Shown piece after piece: positions 52,216 through 62,101 of a stretch of DNA of 64,000 nucleotides. A program made the position numbers and the translations under genes. Source of the stretch: Prevotella sp. ne3005. GTDB taxonomy: Bacteria; Bacteroidota; Bacteroidia; Bacteroidales; Bacteroidaceae. The stretch's first letter is position 1. Each line of letters starts with the position of its first letter. Below the pieces are notes generated by a model. It searched no databases and had not been told where the DNA came from. It saw only the letters and a list, made by a program, of their open reading frames with translations. The stretch covers positions 372,001 through 436,000 of the forward strand of contig NZ_FOCK01000001.1 of NCBI RefSeq assembly GCF_900110085.1, written 5' to 3'.

Positions 52216-53424
52216 ATGTTCAATATAGATAAATTTATTTCAGACAGTGTGACGTTCCGTCCCGTCAGCATGTTTGCCCCAGATATTGAGGCAAACAAGG
52301 AGAAGCTCACCCAGGAGATTAAGGGTAAGAAAGTATGTGTGATTGGTGGTGCTGGCTCTATCGGTTCCAGCTTCATCAAGGCGGTGTTACGGTTTGAACC
52401 GGCAAGCGTGGTGGTGGTTGATCTGAACGAGAACGGATTGGCTGAGTTGGTGCGCGATGTGCGCTCAACAAATGGCCTGTACGTGCCCGATGAGTTCCGC
52501 TGCTATACGCTGAACTTCGCAGACCCTATCTTTGAGCGCATCTTCCGTGAGGATAAGGGCTTTGATATTGTGGCAAACTTCAGTGCGCACAAGCATGTGC
52601 GTTCGGAAAAAGACCGCTACAGCGTGCAGGCGCTGATAGAGAACAATGACATCAAGGCGAAGAAGCTGATGGACTTGCTGATGGTGTATCCTCCGAAGCA
52701 CTTCTTCTGTGTTTCGACGGATAAGGCTGCAAATCCTGTGAACATCATGGGCGCCAGCAAGCGCATTATGGAGGATTTGGTGATGGCATATAACAAGTAC
52801 TTCAAGGTGACGACAGCGCGTTTTGCGAACGTTGCATTCAGTAATGGTTCTTTGCCCGACGGTTGGATTCACCGCTTGCAGAAGAAGCAGCCGCTGGCTG
52901 CGCCAAGCGATGTGAAGCGTTACTTCGTTTCGCCCGAAGAGTCAGGCCAGATTTGTATGTTGGCTTGTATCCTTGGTAATGGAGGCGAAGTTTTCTTCCC
53001 GAAACTGGGGGAGGACCAGATGTTGACGTTCTCTTCGATTTGTGACAAGTTCGTAACGGCCAATGGACTGGAGAAAGATCCGTGCTCATCAGACGATGAA
53101 GCCAAGCGCAAGGCCGCAGCACTGGGTTGGGATGACAACAAGTATCCTACGGTGTACTTCGGTTCAGACACCACTGGTGAAAAGGCCTACGAGGAGTTCT
53201 ATGTGCCTGGTGAGAAGATTGATATGCAGCGCTTTGCTGCCCTTGGTGTAGTCTGCCAGACCACTCGCCATGAAATGAGCGAGGTGAATGGGTTCTTCGA
53301 CAAGTTGGAAGGCATCTTCCAGAAGGAGGATTTCACCAAGGCGCAGGTGGTAGAGGCCATCAAGGAATTCATTCCGAATTTTGAGCATGAAGAAAAGGGT
53401 AAGAACCTTGATCAGAAAATGTAA
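52216..53424 (+). CDS. SDR nucleotide-sugar dehydratase/epimerase (Polysacc_synt_2 type)
   Basis: 402 residues. GGAGSIGSSFIKAVL nucleotide-binding motif near residue 45, VANFSAHKHVRSEKD and FCVSTDKAANPVNIMGASKR, as in CapD/FlaA1-type 4,6-dehydratases but soluble and without the membrane part. The C-terminal 110 residues (from about GLEKDPCSSDDEAKRKAAALGW) are an extension. The probable substrate is a UDP-HexNAc; LegB-like or CapE-like roles are possible and cannot be separated by eye. Confidence 0.85.
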   Translation: MFNIDKFISDSVTFRPVSMFAPDIEANKEKLTQEIKGKKVCVIGGAGSIGSSFIKAVLRFEPASVVVVDLNENGLAELVRDVRSTNGLYVPDEFRCYTLNFADPIFERIFREDKGFDIVANFSAHKHVRSEKDRYSVQALIENNDIKAKKLMDLLMVYPPKHFFCVSTDKAANPVNIMGASKRIMEDLVMAYNKYFKVTTARFANVAFSNGSLPDGWIHRLQKKQPLAAPSDVKRYFVSPEESGQICMLACILGNGGEVFFPKLGEDQMLTFSSICDKFVTANGLEKDPCSSDDEAKRKAAALGWDDNKYPTVYFGSDTTGEKAYEEFYVPGEKIDMQRFAALGVVCQTTRHEMSEVNGFFDKLEGIFQKEDFTKAQVVEAIKEFIPNFEHEEKGKNLDQKM

Positions 53425-53436
53425 ACCATATAATTT

Positions 53437-54351
53437 ATGAAAGGTATAGTATTAGCGGGAGGCAGCGGAACGCGCCTCTATCCGATAACTAAGGGTGTTA
53501 GCAAACAACTTTTGCCAATCTACGATAAACCGATGGTTTATTATCCAATCTCTGCACTGATGCTCGCAGGCATAAGGGATATACTAATTATTAGCACACC
53601 GTATGACTTACCAGGGTTCAAGCGCCTCTTAGGTGATGGTTCAGACTATGGTGTACACTTTGAGTATGCAGAGCAACCATCCCCTGATGGACTGGCACAG
53701 GCATTTATCATAGGCGACAAGTTCATAGGCAATGATCCTGCTTGCCTAGTGCTTGGTGATAATATTTTCTATGGCGCAGGCTTTACTTCACTTCTAAAGC
53801 AAGCTGTTAAAGATGCGGAAGAAAACAACAAGGCATCTGTATTCGGTTATTGGGTTTCTGATCCGGAACGCTATGGTGTTGCTGAGTTTGACAAGCAAGG
53901 CAATTGTTTGAGCATTGAAGAGAAACCTGCCAATCCTAAATCAAACTATGCCGTTGTGGGTCTCTATTTTTATCCTAACAAGGTGGTAAATGTTGCAAAG
54001 CATATTAAACCCTCTGCTCGTGGTGAACTGGAGATTACCACTGTCAATCAAGAGTTCCTGAAAGATGGAGAATTGAAGGTTCAGGTCTTTGGCCGTGGCT
54101 TTGCATGGCTAGATACTGGTACTCATGACTCTTTGGCAGAGGCCAGTACTTTCGTGGAAGTTATTGAGAAACGCCAGGGCTTGAAGGTCGCTTGCTTAGA
54201 GGGTATTGCTTACCGTAATGGTTGGATTTCAGAAGAGAAAATGCGTGAATTGGCTAAACCCATGTTGAAGAATCAATATGGCCAGTACCTTTTGAAGGTT
54301 ATAGACGAGATGAAGGAGGATATTAATTCCAATACATTGCAACACGTTTAA
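53437..54351 (+). CDS. rmlA: glucose-1-phosphate thymidylyltransferase
   Basis: 304 residues. [31 protein letters not shown] is the classical RmlA start, with [10 protein letters not shown] and [12 protein letters not shown] later. It makes dTDP-glucose from dTTP and glucose 1-phosphate. It lies directly before rmlB, 1 bp between stop and start, so the two enzymes are produced together. Confidence 0.97.
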   Translation: MKGIVLAGGSGTRLYPITKGVSKQLLPIYDKPMVYYPISALMLAGIRDILIISTPYDLPGFKRLLGDGSDYGVHFEYAEQPSPDGLAQAFIIGDKFIGNDPACLVLGDNIFYGAGFTSLLKQAVKDAEENNKASVFGYWVSDPERYGVAEFDKQGNCLSIEEKPANPKSNYAVVGLYFYPNKVVNVAKHIKPSARGELEITTVNQEFLKDGELKVQVFGRGFAWLDTGTHDSLAEASTFVEVIEKRQGLKVACLEGIAYRNGWISEEKMRELAKPMLKNQYGQYLLKVIDEMKEDINSNTLQHV

Positions 54352-54352
54352 T

Positions 54353-55489
54353 ATGAAGCGCAATATTGTTATTACCGGTGGCGCAGGCTTTATTGGAAGC
54401 CATGTGGTGCGCCTTTTCGTGAACAAGTATCCTGAGTATCACATCATCAACCTCGACAAGTTGACGTATGCTGGCAACCTCGCAAACCTGAAGGACATCG
54501 AGGACAAACCCAACTACAAGTTTGTGAAGATGGACATCTGCGACTTCGACGCTTTCTACAAGCTGATGCAGGACAAGAAGGTGGACGGCATCATCCACCT
54601 CGCTGCTGAGAGTCATGTGGACCGTTCCATCAAAGACCCCTTCACCTTTGCCCAGACCAACGTGATGGGAACACTCTCTCTGCTTCAGGCTGCCAAACTG
54701 TATTGGGAGAGTCTGCCGGAGAAGTATGAGGGCAAGCGCTTCTACCACATCTCTACCGATGAGGTGTATGGCGCTCTGGAGTTGACACATCCAGAGGGCA
54801 TCGAGCCTCCTTTCACTACGACCGCTTCTTCTGCCGAGCATCATTTGGCATACGGCGACAAGTTCTTCCTGGAGACCACGAAGTACAACCCTCACTCACC
54901 TTATTCAGCTGCCAAGGCATCTTCAGACCACTTTGTTCGTGCCTATCACGACACTTACGGCATGCCCGTCGTGGTGACCAACTGCTCGAACAACTACGGT
55001 CCCTACCAGTTCCCCGAGAAGCTGATACCTTTATTTATTAACAACATCCGTCACCGCAAGCCATTGCCCGTCTATGGTAAGGGCGAGAACGTTCGCGACT
55101 GGTTGTTCGTTGAGGACCATGCCCGTGCCATCGACCTCATTTTCCATGAGGGTAAGATTGGCGATACCTATAACATCGGCGGCTTCAACGAGTGGAAGAA
55201 CATCGACATCATCAAGGTGGTCATCAAGACGGTTGACCGTCTGCTGGGTCGCCCGGAGGGTGCTGACGAGGATTTGATAACCTTCGTAACCGACCGAGCC
55301 GGTCACGACCTGCGCTATGCCATCGACAGCACCAAGCTGCAGCGTGAACTGGGTTGGGAGCCCAGCCTTCAGTTCGAGGAAGGCATTGAGAAGACCGTTC
55401 GCTGGTATCTCGACAACCAGGAGTGGTTAGACAATGTGACGAGTGGCGACTACCAGAAGTATTACAAAAACCAATATGGAATCAAATAA
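54353..55489 (+). CDS. rmlB: dTDP-glucose 4,6-dehydratase
   Basis: 378 residues. TGGAGFIGSHVV, HISTDEVYGAL, and the catalytic YSAAKASSDH are all present, with GKGENVRDWLFVEDH near residue 240. It produces dTDP-4-keto-6-deoxyglucose, which can go to rhamnose or, by transamination, to 4-amino sugars. Higher GC and codon use than the downstream wzx gene suggest the locus is a mosaic. Confidence 0.97.
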   Translation: MKRNIVITGGAGFIGSHVVRLFVNKYPEYHIINLDKLTYAGNLANLKDIEDKPNYKFVKMDICDFDAFYKLMQDKKVDGIIHLAAESHVDRSIKDPFTFAQTNVMGTLSLLQAAKLYWESLPEKYEGKRFYHISTDEVYGALELTHPEGIEPPFTTTASSAEHHLAYGDKFFLETTKYNPHSPYSAAKASSDHFVRAYHDTYGMPVVVTNCSNNYGPYQFPEKLIPLFINNIRHRKPLPVYGKGENVRDWLFVEDHARAIDLIFHEGKIGDTYNIGGFNEWKNIDIIKVVIKTVDRLLGRPEGADEDLITFVTDRAGHDLRYAIDSTKLQRELGWEPSLQFEEGIEKTVRWYLDNQEWLDNVTSGDYQKYYKNQYGIK

Positions 55490-55601
55490 CCTTTCCCCCC
55501 AAAAATATAGAATCAAACTGTCCGATATAAAGATACGTTTGGTATAAAAAAACAGCTTGAGAATATCGTGCTGGACTAAGAAACGTACATAGGTGGCTAT
55601 C

Positions 55602-57137
55602 ATGGCAGAAAATAAACAGCTAATAGCTAAGAATACTCTTTATCTCTATGCGAGGATGTTGCTTGTGATGTGTGTAACTCTTTACACATCGCGGGTTATA
55701 CTTCACACTCTAGGTGCAACTGATTATGGCGTCTATAGTGTTGTAGGAGGTATAGTTGTGATGTTCTCTTTTCTATCAGGATCTTTGTCAGGTGCTACAA
55801 GCAGATACTTAGCATTTGACTTAGGGAAAGGAGATAAAGAACAACTTAATAGAACATTTTCTTCTTCATTGAATATCTATCTTTCTATTGCTTTAGTAAT
55901 AGTTCTTTTAGGGGAGATGGTAGGATTATGGCTTGTTTCTAATAAACTTACGATACCTATAGAAAGATTGAATGCGGCATATTGGGTTCTTCATTTTAGT
56001 GTTATTACGGCATTTTTTAGTTTTTCTCAATATCCTTACACTGCCTCTTTGCTAGCTCATGAAGATATGTCTGTTTATGCATATGTGGGTATTTACGAGG
56101 CTGTATCAAAGTTGTCCATTGCATTTGCGATTACCATATCCCCGATTGATTCGCTCGTATTTTATGCATTCCTGATCATGCTCAATCAAATATGCATACA
56201 ATCATTTTATAGAATATATGCTTCGAGGAAATACACTGAATGTAGATTCAGATTGATAGGTGACTCGGCATTATATAAAAGGTTATTATCATACTCAGGG
56301 TATGATATGCTACCTAGCATGTGCATTATGTTTCAAAATCAGGGTGCTGACATTTTACTTAATGTGTTCTTTGGCCCTATAGCAAATGCAGCACGCGCGA
56401 TTGCAAATCAAGTAAATGGAGCGCTAAATCAAATGGTTATTAATTTAATACAAGCGGCACGCCCTCAAGTTATTAAAGACTATGCACAATGTGACCCTAT
56501 AGGAATGTACAATTTGACATTTTTGGTTTCTAAATATGCATATTTGCTAATGCTTGCCATGACTGTACCTCTTTTCTTTGAGATGGATATTATAATTCAA
56601 CTATGGTTAGGATCAGAAGCGCCATCTCATACGGTTATTTATTGTAGAATTGTCTTGCTTACAGGTCTAATAAGTACATTCAGTTACGCTTTATCCATGC
56701 CAATGCATGCTATTGGAAAATTACGTAGTTTTAGTATAGTCAATAGTTTACTGTATTTATTACCTATACCTATATGCTATTTGATGTTTAAATTAGGAGC
56801 ACCAGATTATACAATATTCGTGGCCATATTTGCTTCTAATGTCATTATAATTGCGAGTACTCTCTTTTTATTGCATCGTTTAGAAGGCTTTTTATGGCGG
56901 GATTTTTTTACAAGTGTATTTGTAAGCTGCTTTGTTATAACATTAATATCAATTATAGTCCCGATTCTATTAATCCATCTTCTACCATCTTGTTTTTGGA
57001 AACTAGTCATTGATATAATATTAAGTGAGGTAGTAATTGGATTATTAGTTTGGTTTGTGGCAATGGATGCAGAATTAAGATTTAAATTTAAAATGATTAT
57101 TCATATTAAACTGCATAAAAACAATGCGTCAGAGTAA
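55602..57137 (+). CDS. polysaccharide flippase (Wzx/MATE-like)
   Basis: 511 residues from ATG 55602 (MAENKQLIAKNTLYLYARM); GTG 55593 is possible. Twelve or more hydrophobic helices; the first, LLVMCVTLYTSRVILHTLGATDYGVYSVVGG, is typical of Bacteroidota repeat-unit flippases. It moves lipid-linked oligosaccharide units across the inner membrane for export. AT-rich compared with rmlB. The last 14 bp overlap the acyltransferase gene. Confidence 0.88.
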   Translation: MAENKQLIAKNTLYLYARMLLVMCVTLYTSRVILHTLGATDYGVYSVVGGIVVMFSFLSGSLSGATSRYLAFDLGKGDKEQLNRTFSSSLNIYLSIALVIVLLGEMVGLWLVSNKLTIPIERLNAAYWVLHFSVITAFFSFSQYPYTASLLAHEDMSVYAYVGIYEAVSKLSIAFAITISPIDSLVFYAFLIMLNQICIQSFYRIYASRKYTECRFRLIGDSALYKRLLSYSGYDMLPSMCIMFQNQGADILLNVFFGPIANAARAIANQVNGALNQMVINLIQAARPQVIKDYAQCDPIGMYNLTFLVSKYAYLLMLAMTVPLFFEMDIIIQLWLGSEAPSHTVIYCRIVLLTGLISTFSYALSMPMHAIGKLRSFSIVNSLLYLLPIPICYLMFKLGAPDYTIFVAIFASNVIIIASTLFLLHRLEGFLWRDFFTSVFVSCFVITLISIIVPILLIHLLPSCFWKLVIDIILSEVVIGLLVWFVAMDAELRFKFKMIIHIKLHKNNASE

Positions 57138-57594
57138 TATAGAATTATGCCGCATCATTGCAATAATGATGGTACTCACGGTACATTCCTCTTTTGCTAC
57201 TTTTGGAGGACCTGCAGAGTGGGAAAAACCTTACTATGGATTGATTGTGGCCCAATCCTTGAGTGTTGTGGGTGTTAATTTGTTTGTGCTTATTAGTGGT
57301 TATTTCTCTATCAAGTTGAAAACACAGTCAGTATTGCGATTATGTTTTTGTTACTTGTTTTATGCTATAATGTCATCTGTATTTGCATATTTCAATAACT
57401 CGTTCTCATTTAGACAACTTTTGTTTGTATCAGAAGCTAACTGGTTTATTGCTGCATATATTGGTTTGATGTTTTTGTCTCCAATCCTAAATACATTTGT
57501 TGATAATAGTAGCAAAAAGACCCTCGAAACAACGATCGTTGTTTTATTATTATCTGAACTTTCGCAAGTGAATATTCATTCATCAAGCGACTAA
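57124..57594 (+). pseudogene. acyltransferase-3 family protein, cut by an IS element
   Basis: 156 codons of an acyltransferase: RQSNIELCRIIAIMMVLTVHSS is the conserved first helix, followed by four more membrane helices. The reading frame runs into the left end of the IS element at about 57554 and stops inside it at 57594. Full members have about 340-370 residues, and no remainder is recognisable on the other side of the element, so the missing half was deleted. The active-site histidine (VHSS) survives but the protein is unlikely to work. Confidence 0.82.
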
Positions 57595-59152
57595 TTTATA
57601 CATTTGATATAGCTTATGGAACTTAGGATTCCCACCAATAACCGCAGAAAGCAGTTCGCTGGCATCAGCAGAGATAATCTCTGCGATTTCCAGTATGGTA
57701 TCCAGTATCAGTTCCCATATTCTGTCCGTTACGGACAGCTCGAGAGTATTCCCCGTGGCTTCACGGAAGAGGGCTCCGATAGTTTCGTAAGCCTCAAACC
57801 GCTTCACCATACAAAGTATATTGTACTGTATCATCGTCAGCGTAGTGCTTGCAATCTGAGCGGAGAAGTGGAGGCTCTGACATCTGCCGAAGCCAAGCAG
57901 TTGCTTACAATCGTGATATGCCACCTCAGTAGTCCAACGAGTAGCATAAGTCCGATATGCCTTAAGGAAGCTGAGCGAGAGGTCCGTGGTGAGCAGTCCG
58001 TTCCACTGTCCTTTTCTGCCTCGCTTCGAGAAGAACAGACGCACGGTGGTTCCTGCAAACTTCACGTCTATGGTGCAGTAGGTGCACTTCAAGGTCCTGT
58101 TGTGCTTGGTGAGGCCCTGCTTCTGGAGTTTCTTGATAATTTGGTTGGCTGTCAGATCACCCCACTGGGTGTGGTATTTGGTCTTTCCCAATTTGATCAT
58201 ACCAATCAGATGACACTTGATGTGTCGGCTGGTAATCAGGCGAACGAAGTCCGCACAGGTAAACCAGCTGTCAATGAGCAGATAGTCGAATCGGATGCCG
58301 CGCTTGATGGCGTACTTCACCATCTCGATGGCCTTGGCAATCTTCGACATCGTATACTCCTTGATGCGTTCCTCGACAGCCTCTCCGCTATGATCCTTGC
58401 TATACCGTGCTTTGCGCTGTTTGTCCGTCAGCCCCTGCTTCTTGTCAGGCTTGCGGCCTTCTTCACCATGAAGCGAGAAATCGAGGAACAGTTGGCTCAT
58501 GCCATCGCTCAGAAGCAGCGTCAGACATTTGTAGCCAAGGATGGTCTTGTGCTCAAGGTGAGAGAAAACCTTGCCGATGAGCTCACTCTTACGTCCGCTC
58601 TTCGGAGCGTCAGTGTCATCGATAATCAGGCAGACAGGCCTGTCATGCTCAGCCTCGGTGCTGCGGCTGATCTTACGCAGCAGTTGAAGGTTCATTGCAT
58701 ACAGCAGTTTGCGCCACTTGATATTACCGTCATTCATAAAACGATAGAACATGTCCTTCTCACAACAGAACAGGCGGCTTAATGAAGAGCCCGAGTACCG
58801 GTATGCATTCCTGACGACAAAGAACGGGAACAGCACCAGAAGATTAAGGACCTGCACGTTCGTGAACTTGCAGTTCTCCTTCTTCTCTGTCCCTATCTGC
58901 TCCGGACGTATGTTTATGCACTCCATCACTCTCATAATCGCATTAATTGTACGGTTATTCTCATTTTCTGAGAAAAAGCTTCTCAAATCTGAAATAATTG
59001 TTGTACCTTTGCTCACGGCTTCTAAGTTTGTACTTTACTGTTTGGCGATTGTAAAGTTACTCATTTTCAGTGAGTTGAGCAAACTTCGAAGCCTTTTTTA
59101 TTCCTATTTTATGTTAAATTATGCAGGTGCGCCATCACTTGCGAAACTTTAG
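57554..59152 (-). mobile_element. IS4-like insertion sequence
   Basis: About 1.6 kb bounded by 18-bp imperfect inverted repeats: 57554-57571 (CTGAACTTTCGCAAGTGA) and the complement of 59135-59152, 16 of 18 matching. One transposase gene fills it. No clear target duplication is seen, in keeping with a later deletion at the right side. It splits the acyltransferase gene. Confidence 0.8.
57583..59016 (-). CDS. IS4 family transposase
   Basis: 477 residues. DDE residues can be placed at LIIDDTDAPKSG (first Asp), LLIDSWFTCADF (second Asp) and RWTTEVAYHDCKQLLGFGR (Glu in the Y-x2-K-like motif). The full-length frame suggests the element is still active or recent. On the opposite strand to the polysaccharide operon, it may impose polarity or bring a promoter. 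Confidence 0.92.
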   Translation of the reverse strand: MSKGTTIISDLRSFFSENENNRTINAIMRVMECINIRPEQIGTEKKENCKFTNVQVLNLLVLFPFFVVRNAYRYSGSSLSRLFCCEKDMFYRFMNDGNIKWRKLLYAMNLQLLRKISRSTEAEHDRPVCLIIDDTDAPKSGRKSELIGKVFSHLEHKTILGYKCLTLLLSDGMSQLFLDFSLHGEEGRKPDKKQGLTDKQRKARYSKDHSGEAVEERIKEYTMSKIAKAIEMVKYAIKRGIRFDYLLIDSWFTCADFVRLITSRHIKCHLIGMIKLGKTKYHTQWGDLTANQIIKKLQKQGLTKHNRTLKCTYCTIDVKFAGTTVRLFFSKRGRKGQWNGLLTTDLSLSFLKAYRTYATRWTTEVAYHDCKQLLGFGRCQSLHFSAQIASTTLTMIQYNILCMVKRFEAYETIGALFREATGNTLELSVTDRIWELILDTILEIAEIISADASELLSAVIGGNPKFHKLYQMYKLVA

Positions 59153-59225
59153 TCTTTTTATTTTGTGCAGCTGTTGATCAAATTTGAATATATATAGAGA
59201 ACAAAATTTTATCCAAGAGTTAATT

Positions 59226-60368
59226 ATGGCATACAAAATTCCTCTTTTTAATCTGAACTTCGACGAGCGCGAGGCTCAGGCCGCGTATGATACAATTAAG
59301 TCGGGCTGGATCTCTACTGGCCCGAAGAATGCAGAGTTAGAGCAGATGTTTATTGATATGTGGAAGGTGAAGTATGCAGTGAGCATGTCGAACTGCACCG
59401 ATGCCCTTCACGTCTGCTGTATGGTTTGTGGCTTTGGCCCTGGCGATGAGGTGATTTGTCCTTCTCTGACCTTTGCAGCTTCTTGCAACTGCATCCGCTA
59501 TGTAGGTGCTACACCTGTATTCGCAGATATTGTTGGCCCAGACCACATCAATATTGACCCAGCTGACATTGAGCGCAAGATTACTCCCCAAACCAAGGGT
59601 ATTGTGGTAGTACACATGGCTGGTTTCCCTGCTAAGATGGACGAGATTATGGCCATTGCTAAGAAGCATAACCTTAAGGTGGTTGAGGATGCTTGTCATG
59701 GCCCATTGTCGGAGTACAAAGGCCAGAAACTGGGTACCATTGGTGATTGTGCCGCTTTCAGTTTCTTCTCTAACAAGAATATCTCTACCGGTGAAGGTGG
59801 TATGTTCATCACCAATAATGAGGAGATGGAAAAGAAAGCTCGCTTGATTCGCTCTCACGGTATGAGTACCATGAGCTATCAGCGTGCCAGTGGTCATGCC
59901 ACAGAATATGATATCACCTGCTTGGGTTACAACTTCCGCATGGATGATATTCGTGCAGCCATTGCCATTGAGCAGTTGAAGAAGCTCCCTGAAGATTTGG
60001 AAACTCGTCTGCTTGTTCGCCAGCGTTATGTGGAGCGTTTGAGCAATGTGGAAGGATTGGTAATCCCGTTTGCTGACAACACTGAGTTTGTGAGTAACTA
60101 TATCTTTCCGACAGTGTTGTTGAATAGCACTAAGGGGAGAAGGAATAAGATCCGTGAGTATATCCACGAAGCAGGAATCCAGACCTCCGTTCACTATCCA
60201 GCTGCCCATAGATTCACTACATACATAGATCTTGGAGCGGTTCTACCCCAGACGGAATACGTCACAGATAATGAAATAACGCTGCCGATGTATGCCGCAT
60301 TGACAGACGAGCAGATTGATTTTATATGTGATGTTTATTTAAAGGCCTTGAAAGAAATATCCGCTTAA
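59226..60368 (+). CDS. DegT/DnrJ/EryC1 family sugar aminotransferase
   Basis: 380 residues from ATG 59226 (MAYKIPLFNLNF). PLP-dependent type V fold: SNCTDALHV phosphate-binding region, VVEDACHGPLSEYKG and the Schiff-base lysine K184 (FFSNKNISTGEGGM). It transfers an amino group from glutamate to a keto sugar. Following rmlA and rmlB and preceding a formyltransferase, the probable substrate is dTDP-4-keto-6-deoxyglucose, giving a 4-amino sugar. It is the first gene after the IS element. Confidence 0.93.
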   Translation: MAYKIPLFNLNFDEREAQAAYDTIKSGWISTGPKNAELEQMFIDMWKVKYAVSMSNCTDALHVCCMVCGFGPGDEVICPSLTFAASCNCIRYVGATPVFADIVGPDHINIDPADIERKITPQTKGIVVVHMAGFPAKMDEIMAIAKKHNLKVVEDACHGPLSEYKGQKLGTIGDCAAFSFFSNKNISTGEGGMFITNNEEMEKKARLIRSHGMSTMSYQRASGHATEYDITCLGYNFRMDDIRAAIAIEQLKKLPEDLETRLLVRQRYVERLSNVEGLVIPFADNTEFVSNYIFPTVLLNSTKGRRNKIREYIHEAGIQTSVHYPAAHRFTTYIDLGAVLPQTEYVTDNEITLPMYAALTDEQIDFICDVYLKALKEISA

Positions 60369-60398
60369 AATATTGTTTACCATTGCAACTATAATAAT

Positions 60399-61037
60399 AT
60401 GAAAATTGCGATATTAGTTGATGATATTAACTCATGGTTTGTACCATATTCTCATGTTTTAAAAGAGAAGTTGCAGACAGACAATATCGATGTGAAAGAG
60501 TATAACAACTCAAAAGAAGTTGGCGATGAGGATATTTGTTTTATCTTGAGTTGTACTAAGATTCTTAAAAAAGATTTTTTGGATAAACATAAACACAATA
60601 TTGTTGTACATGCGTCAGATTTACCTAAAGGTAAGGGCTTTACACCTTTAAAATGGCAGATTTTGGAAGGTAAGAATGATATTCCTCTTACTTTGTTTGA
60701 AGCAGTAGAGGCATGCGATGCTGGCCCATATTATTTAAAAGATGTAATTCATTTCCGAGGTTATGAAATGCTAGGAGAAATGCAGGATATTATGGCGAGA
60801 AAAATCATTGATATGTGTTGTCTATTTGTACAACAGTTAGATTCATTAAATCCCATTGAACAAATTGGTGATTCATCTTATTATAGAAGATTTAATAAGA
60901 ACGATGATAATTTGGATACGAATCAAACATTAAGCGAATTGCTCCCAAGGTTCAGAATCGCAGACTTTGAGAGATTCCCCTTGACGTTTGAAAAAGATGG
61001 TCATCGTTATTCTTTAGTTGTAAAAAGAATAGATTAA
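60399..61037 (+). CDS. sugar N-formyltransferase-like protein
   Basis: 212 residues, Rossmann-like. HNIVVHASDLPKGKGFTPLKWQILEG and the DAGPYY segment keep the Asn-His-Asp triad order of methionyl-tRNA and sugar formyltransferases (N-x-H-x-S-x-LP, later D). It uses 10-formyl-tetrahydrofolate. It directly follows the aminotransferase, which strongly suggests formylation of the new amino sugar (as in VioF/FdtF-like pathways). It is shorter than most sugar formyltransferases and lacks their extra C-terminal domain. Confidence 0.82.
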   Translation: MKIAILVDDINSWFVPYSHVLKEKLQTDNIDVKEYNNSKEVGDEDICFILSCTKILKKDFLDKHKHNIVVHASDLPKGKGFTPLKWQILEGKNDIPLTLFEAVEACDAGPYYLKDVIHFRGYEMLGEMQDIMARKIIDMCCLFVQQLDSLNPIEQIGDSSYYRRFNKNDDNLDTNQTLSELLPRFRIADFERFPLTFEKDGHRYSLVVKRID

Positions 61038-61043
61038 ACTCTT

Positions 61044-62099
61044 ATGAAAGAAAAAATCACAAGAAGGATTATTTCGCCCAACGTATCATTGCTTGAAGCG
61101 ATGAAGTTGATGGACGAAATAAAGGTTAAGATGCTTTTCGTGTTTGATGGGCAACATTTTGAAGGAATCTTCACAATAGGCGATATTCAGCGGGCTATTA
61201 TAAAAAATGCACCGCTAAGTGATTCCGTATCCTCTATTGTTGATAAGAAAAAAAAGTATGCATCGCCTGGCGAAAGTAGAGAGTCCGTTAGGACTAAGAT
61301 GATGGCACTACGGGCTGAATGTATGCCTGTAGTTGATGCCAGCGGAGAATTAATTGACGTATATTTCTGGGATGATTTTTTCAAGCATTCAGAACTGCAA
61401 CATCGTGATAAGATTGATTTGCCGGTAGTCATTATGGCTGGTGGGAAGGGGACAAGATTAAAGCCCCTTACAAATGTTTTACCTAAACCACTTGTTCCCG
61501 TCGGGGATAAAACAATCCTTGAAGTTATAATGGACCAATTTGAGGCAATTGGATGCCATAAATTCTTCATGTCAGTGAATTATAAAGCAGATATGATGAA
61601 ATACTATCTAAGTCAACTAGAACATAAATATGACATTGACTTCTTTATGGAGGATAAACCATTAGGAACTATTGGCAGTGTGTCACTATTAAAAGGTAGA
61701 ATTAATACGCCATTCTTTGTATCTAACTGTGATAGTATTAATGAGCAAGATTATCGTGACGTGTATGATTATCATATCAATAACCATAATGATATGACAA
61801 TTGTAACAATGGTGAAGAGTTTTAAGATACCATACGGAGTTATTGAAACAGGCGAAGATGGATTGATGGTAGATTTGAAAGAGAAACCTGAACATACCTA
61901 TATGGTTAATTCTGGAGTTTATATTCTTAATCCGGGACTGATAGATGAGATTCCTGAAGGAGAGTTCTTCCATATAACCCATTTGATGGAAAAGGTTAAA
62001 ACACGTGGTGGTAGAGTTGGGTGTTTTCCCGTGAGTGAGGAATCGTGGCATGATATGGGTGAGTGGCCGGAATATTTAAAGATGATAAAAGTGTTGTGA
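61044..62099 (+). CDS. CBS-domain sugar-phosphate nucleotidyltransferase
   Basis: 351 residues: two CBS repeats (residues 1-115; FVFDGQHFEGIFTIGDIQRAI and PVVDASGELIDV) then a nucleotidyltransferase domain (VVIMAGGKGTRLKPLTNVLPKPLVPVGDK, from about residue 127). PtmE/LegF-like enzymes of this architecture make GDP- or CDP-linked sugars for nonulosonic acid or surface glycan synthesis. CBS repeats suggest control by adenine nucleotides. It is 6 bp after the formyltransferase gene. Confidence 0.9.
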   Translation: MKEKITRRIISPNVSLLEAMKLMDEIKVKMLFVFDGQHFEGIFTIGDIQRAIIKNAPLSDSVSSIVDKKKKYASPGESRESVRTKMMALRAECMPVVDASGELIDVYFWDDFFKHSELQHRDKIDLPVVIMAGGKGTRLKPLTNVLPKPLVPVGDKTILEVIMDQFEAIGCHKFFMSVNYKADMMKYYLSQLEHKYDIDFFMEDKPLGTIGSVSLLKGRINTPFFVSNCDSINEQDYRDVYDYHINNHNDMTIVTMVKSFKIPYGVIETGEDGLMVDLKEKPEHTYMVNSGVYILNPGLIDEIPEGEFFHITHLMEKVKTRGGRVGCFPVSEESWHDMGEWPEYLKMIKVL

Positions 62100-62101
62100 T
62101 A

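Noticed and set aside
57616..58782. A 388-codon plus-strand open frame opposite the transposase gene
   Set aside because: The minus-strand transposase has a complete DDE set and terminal inverted repeats enclose it; the antisense frame is a shadow.
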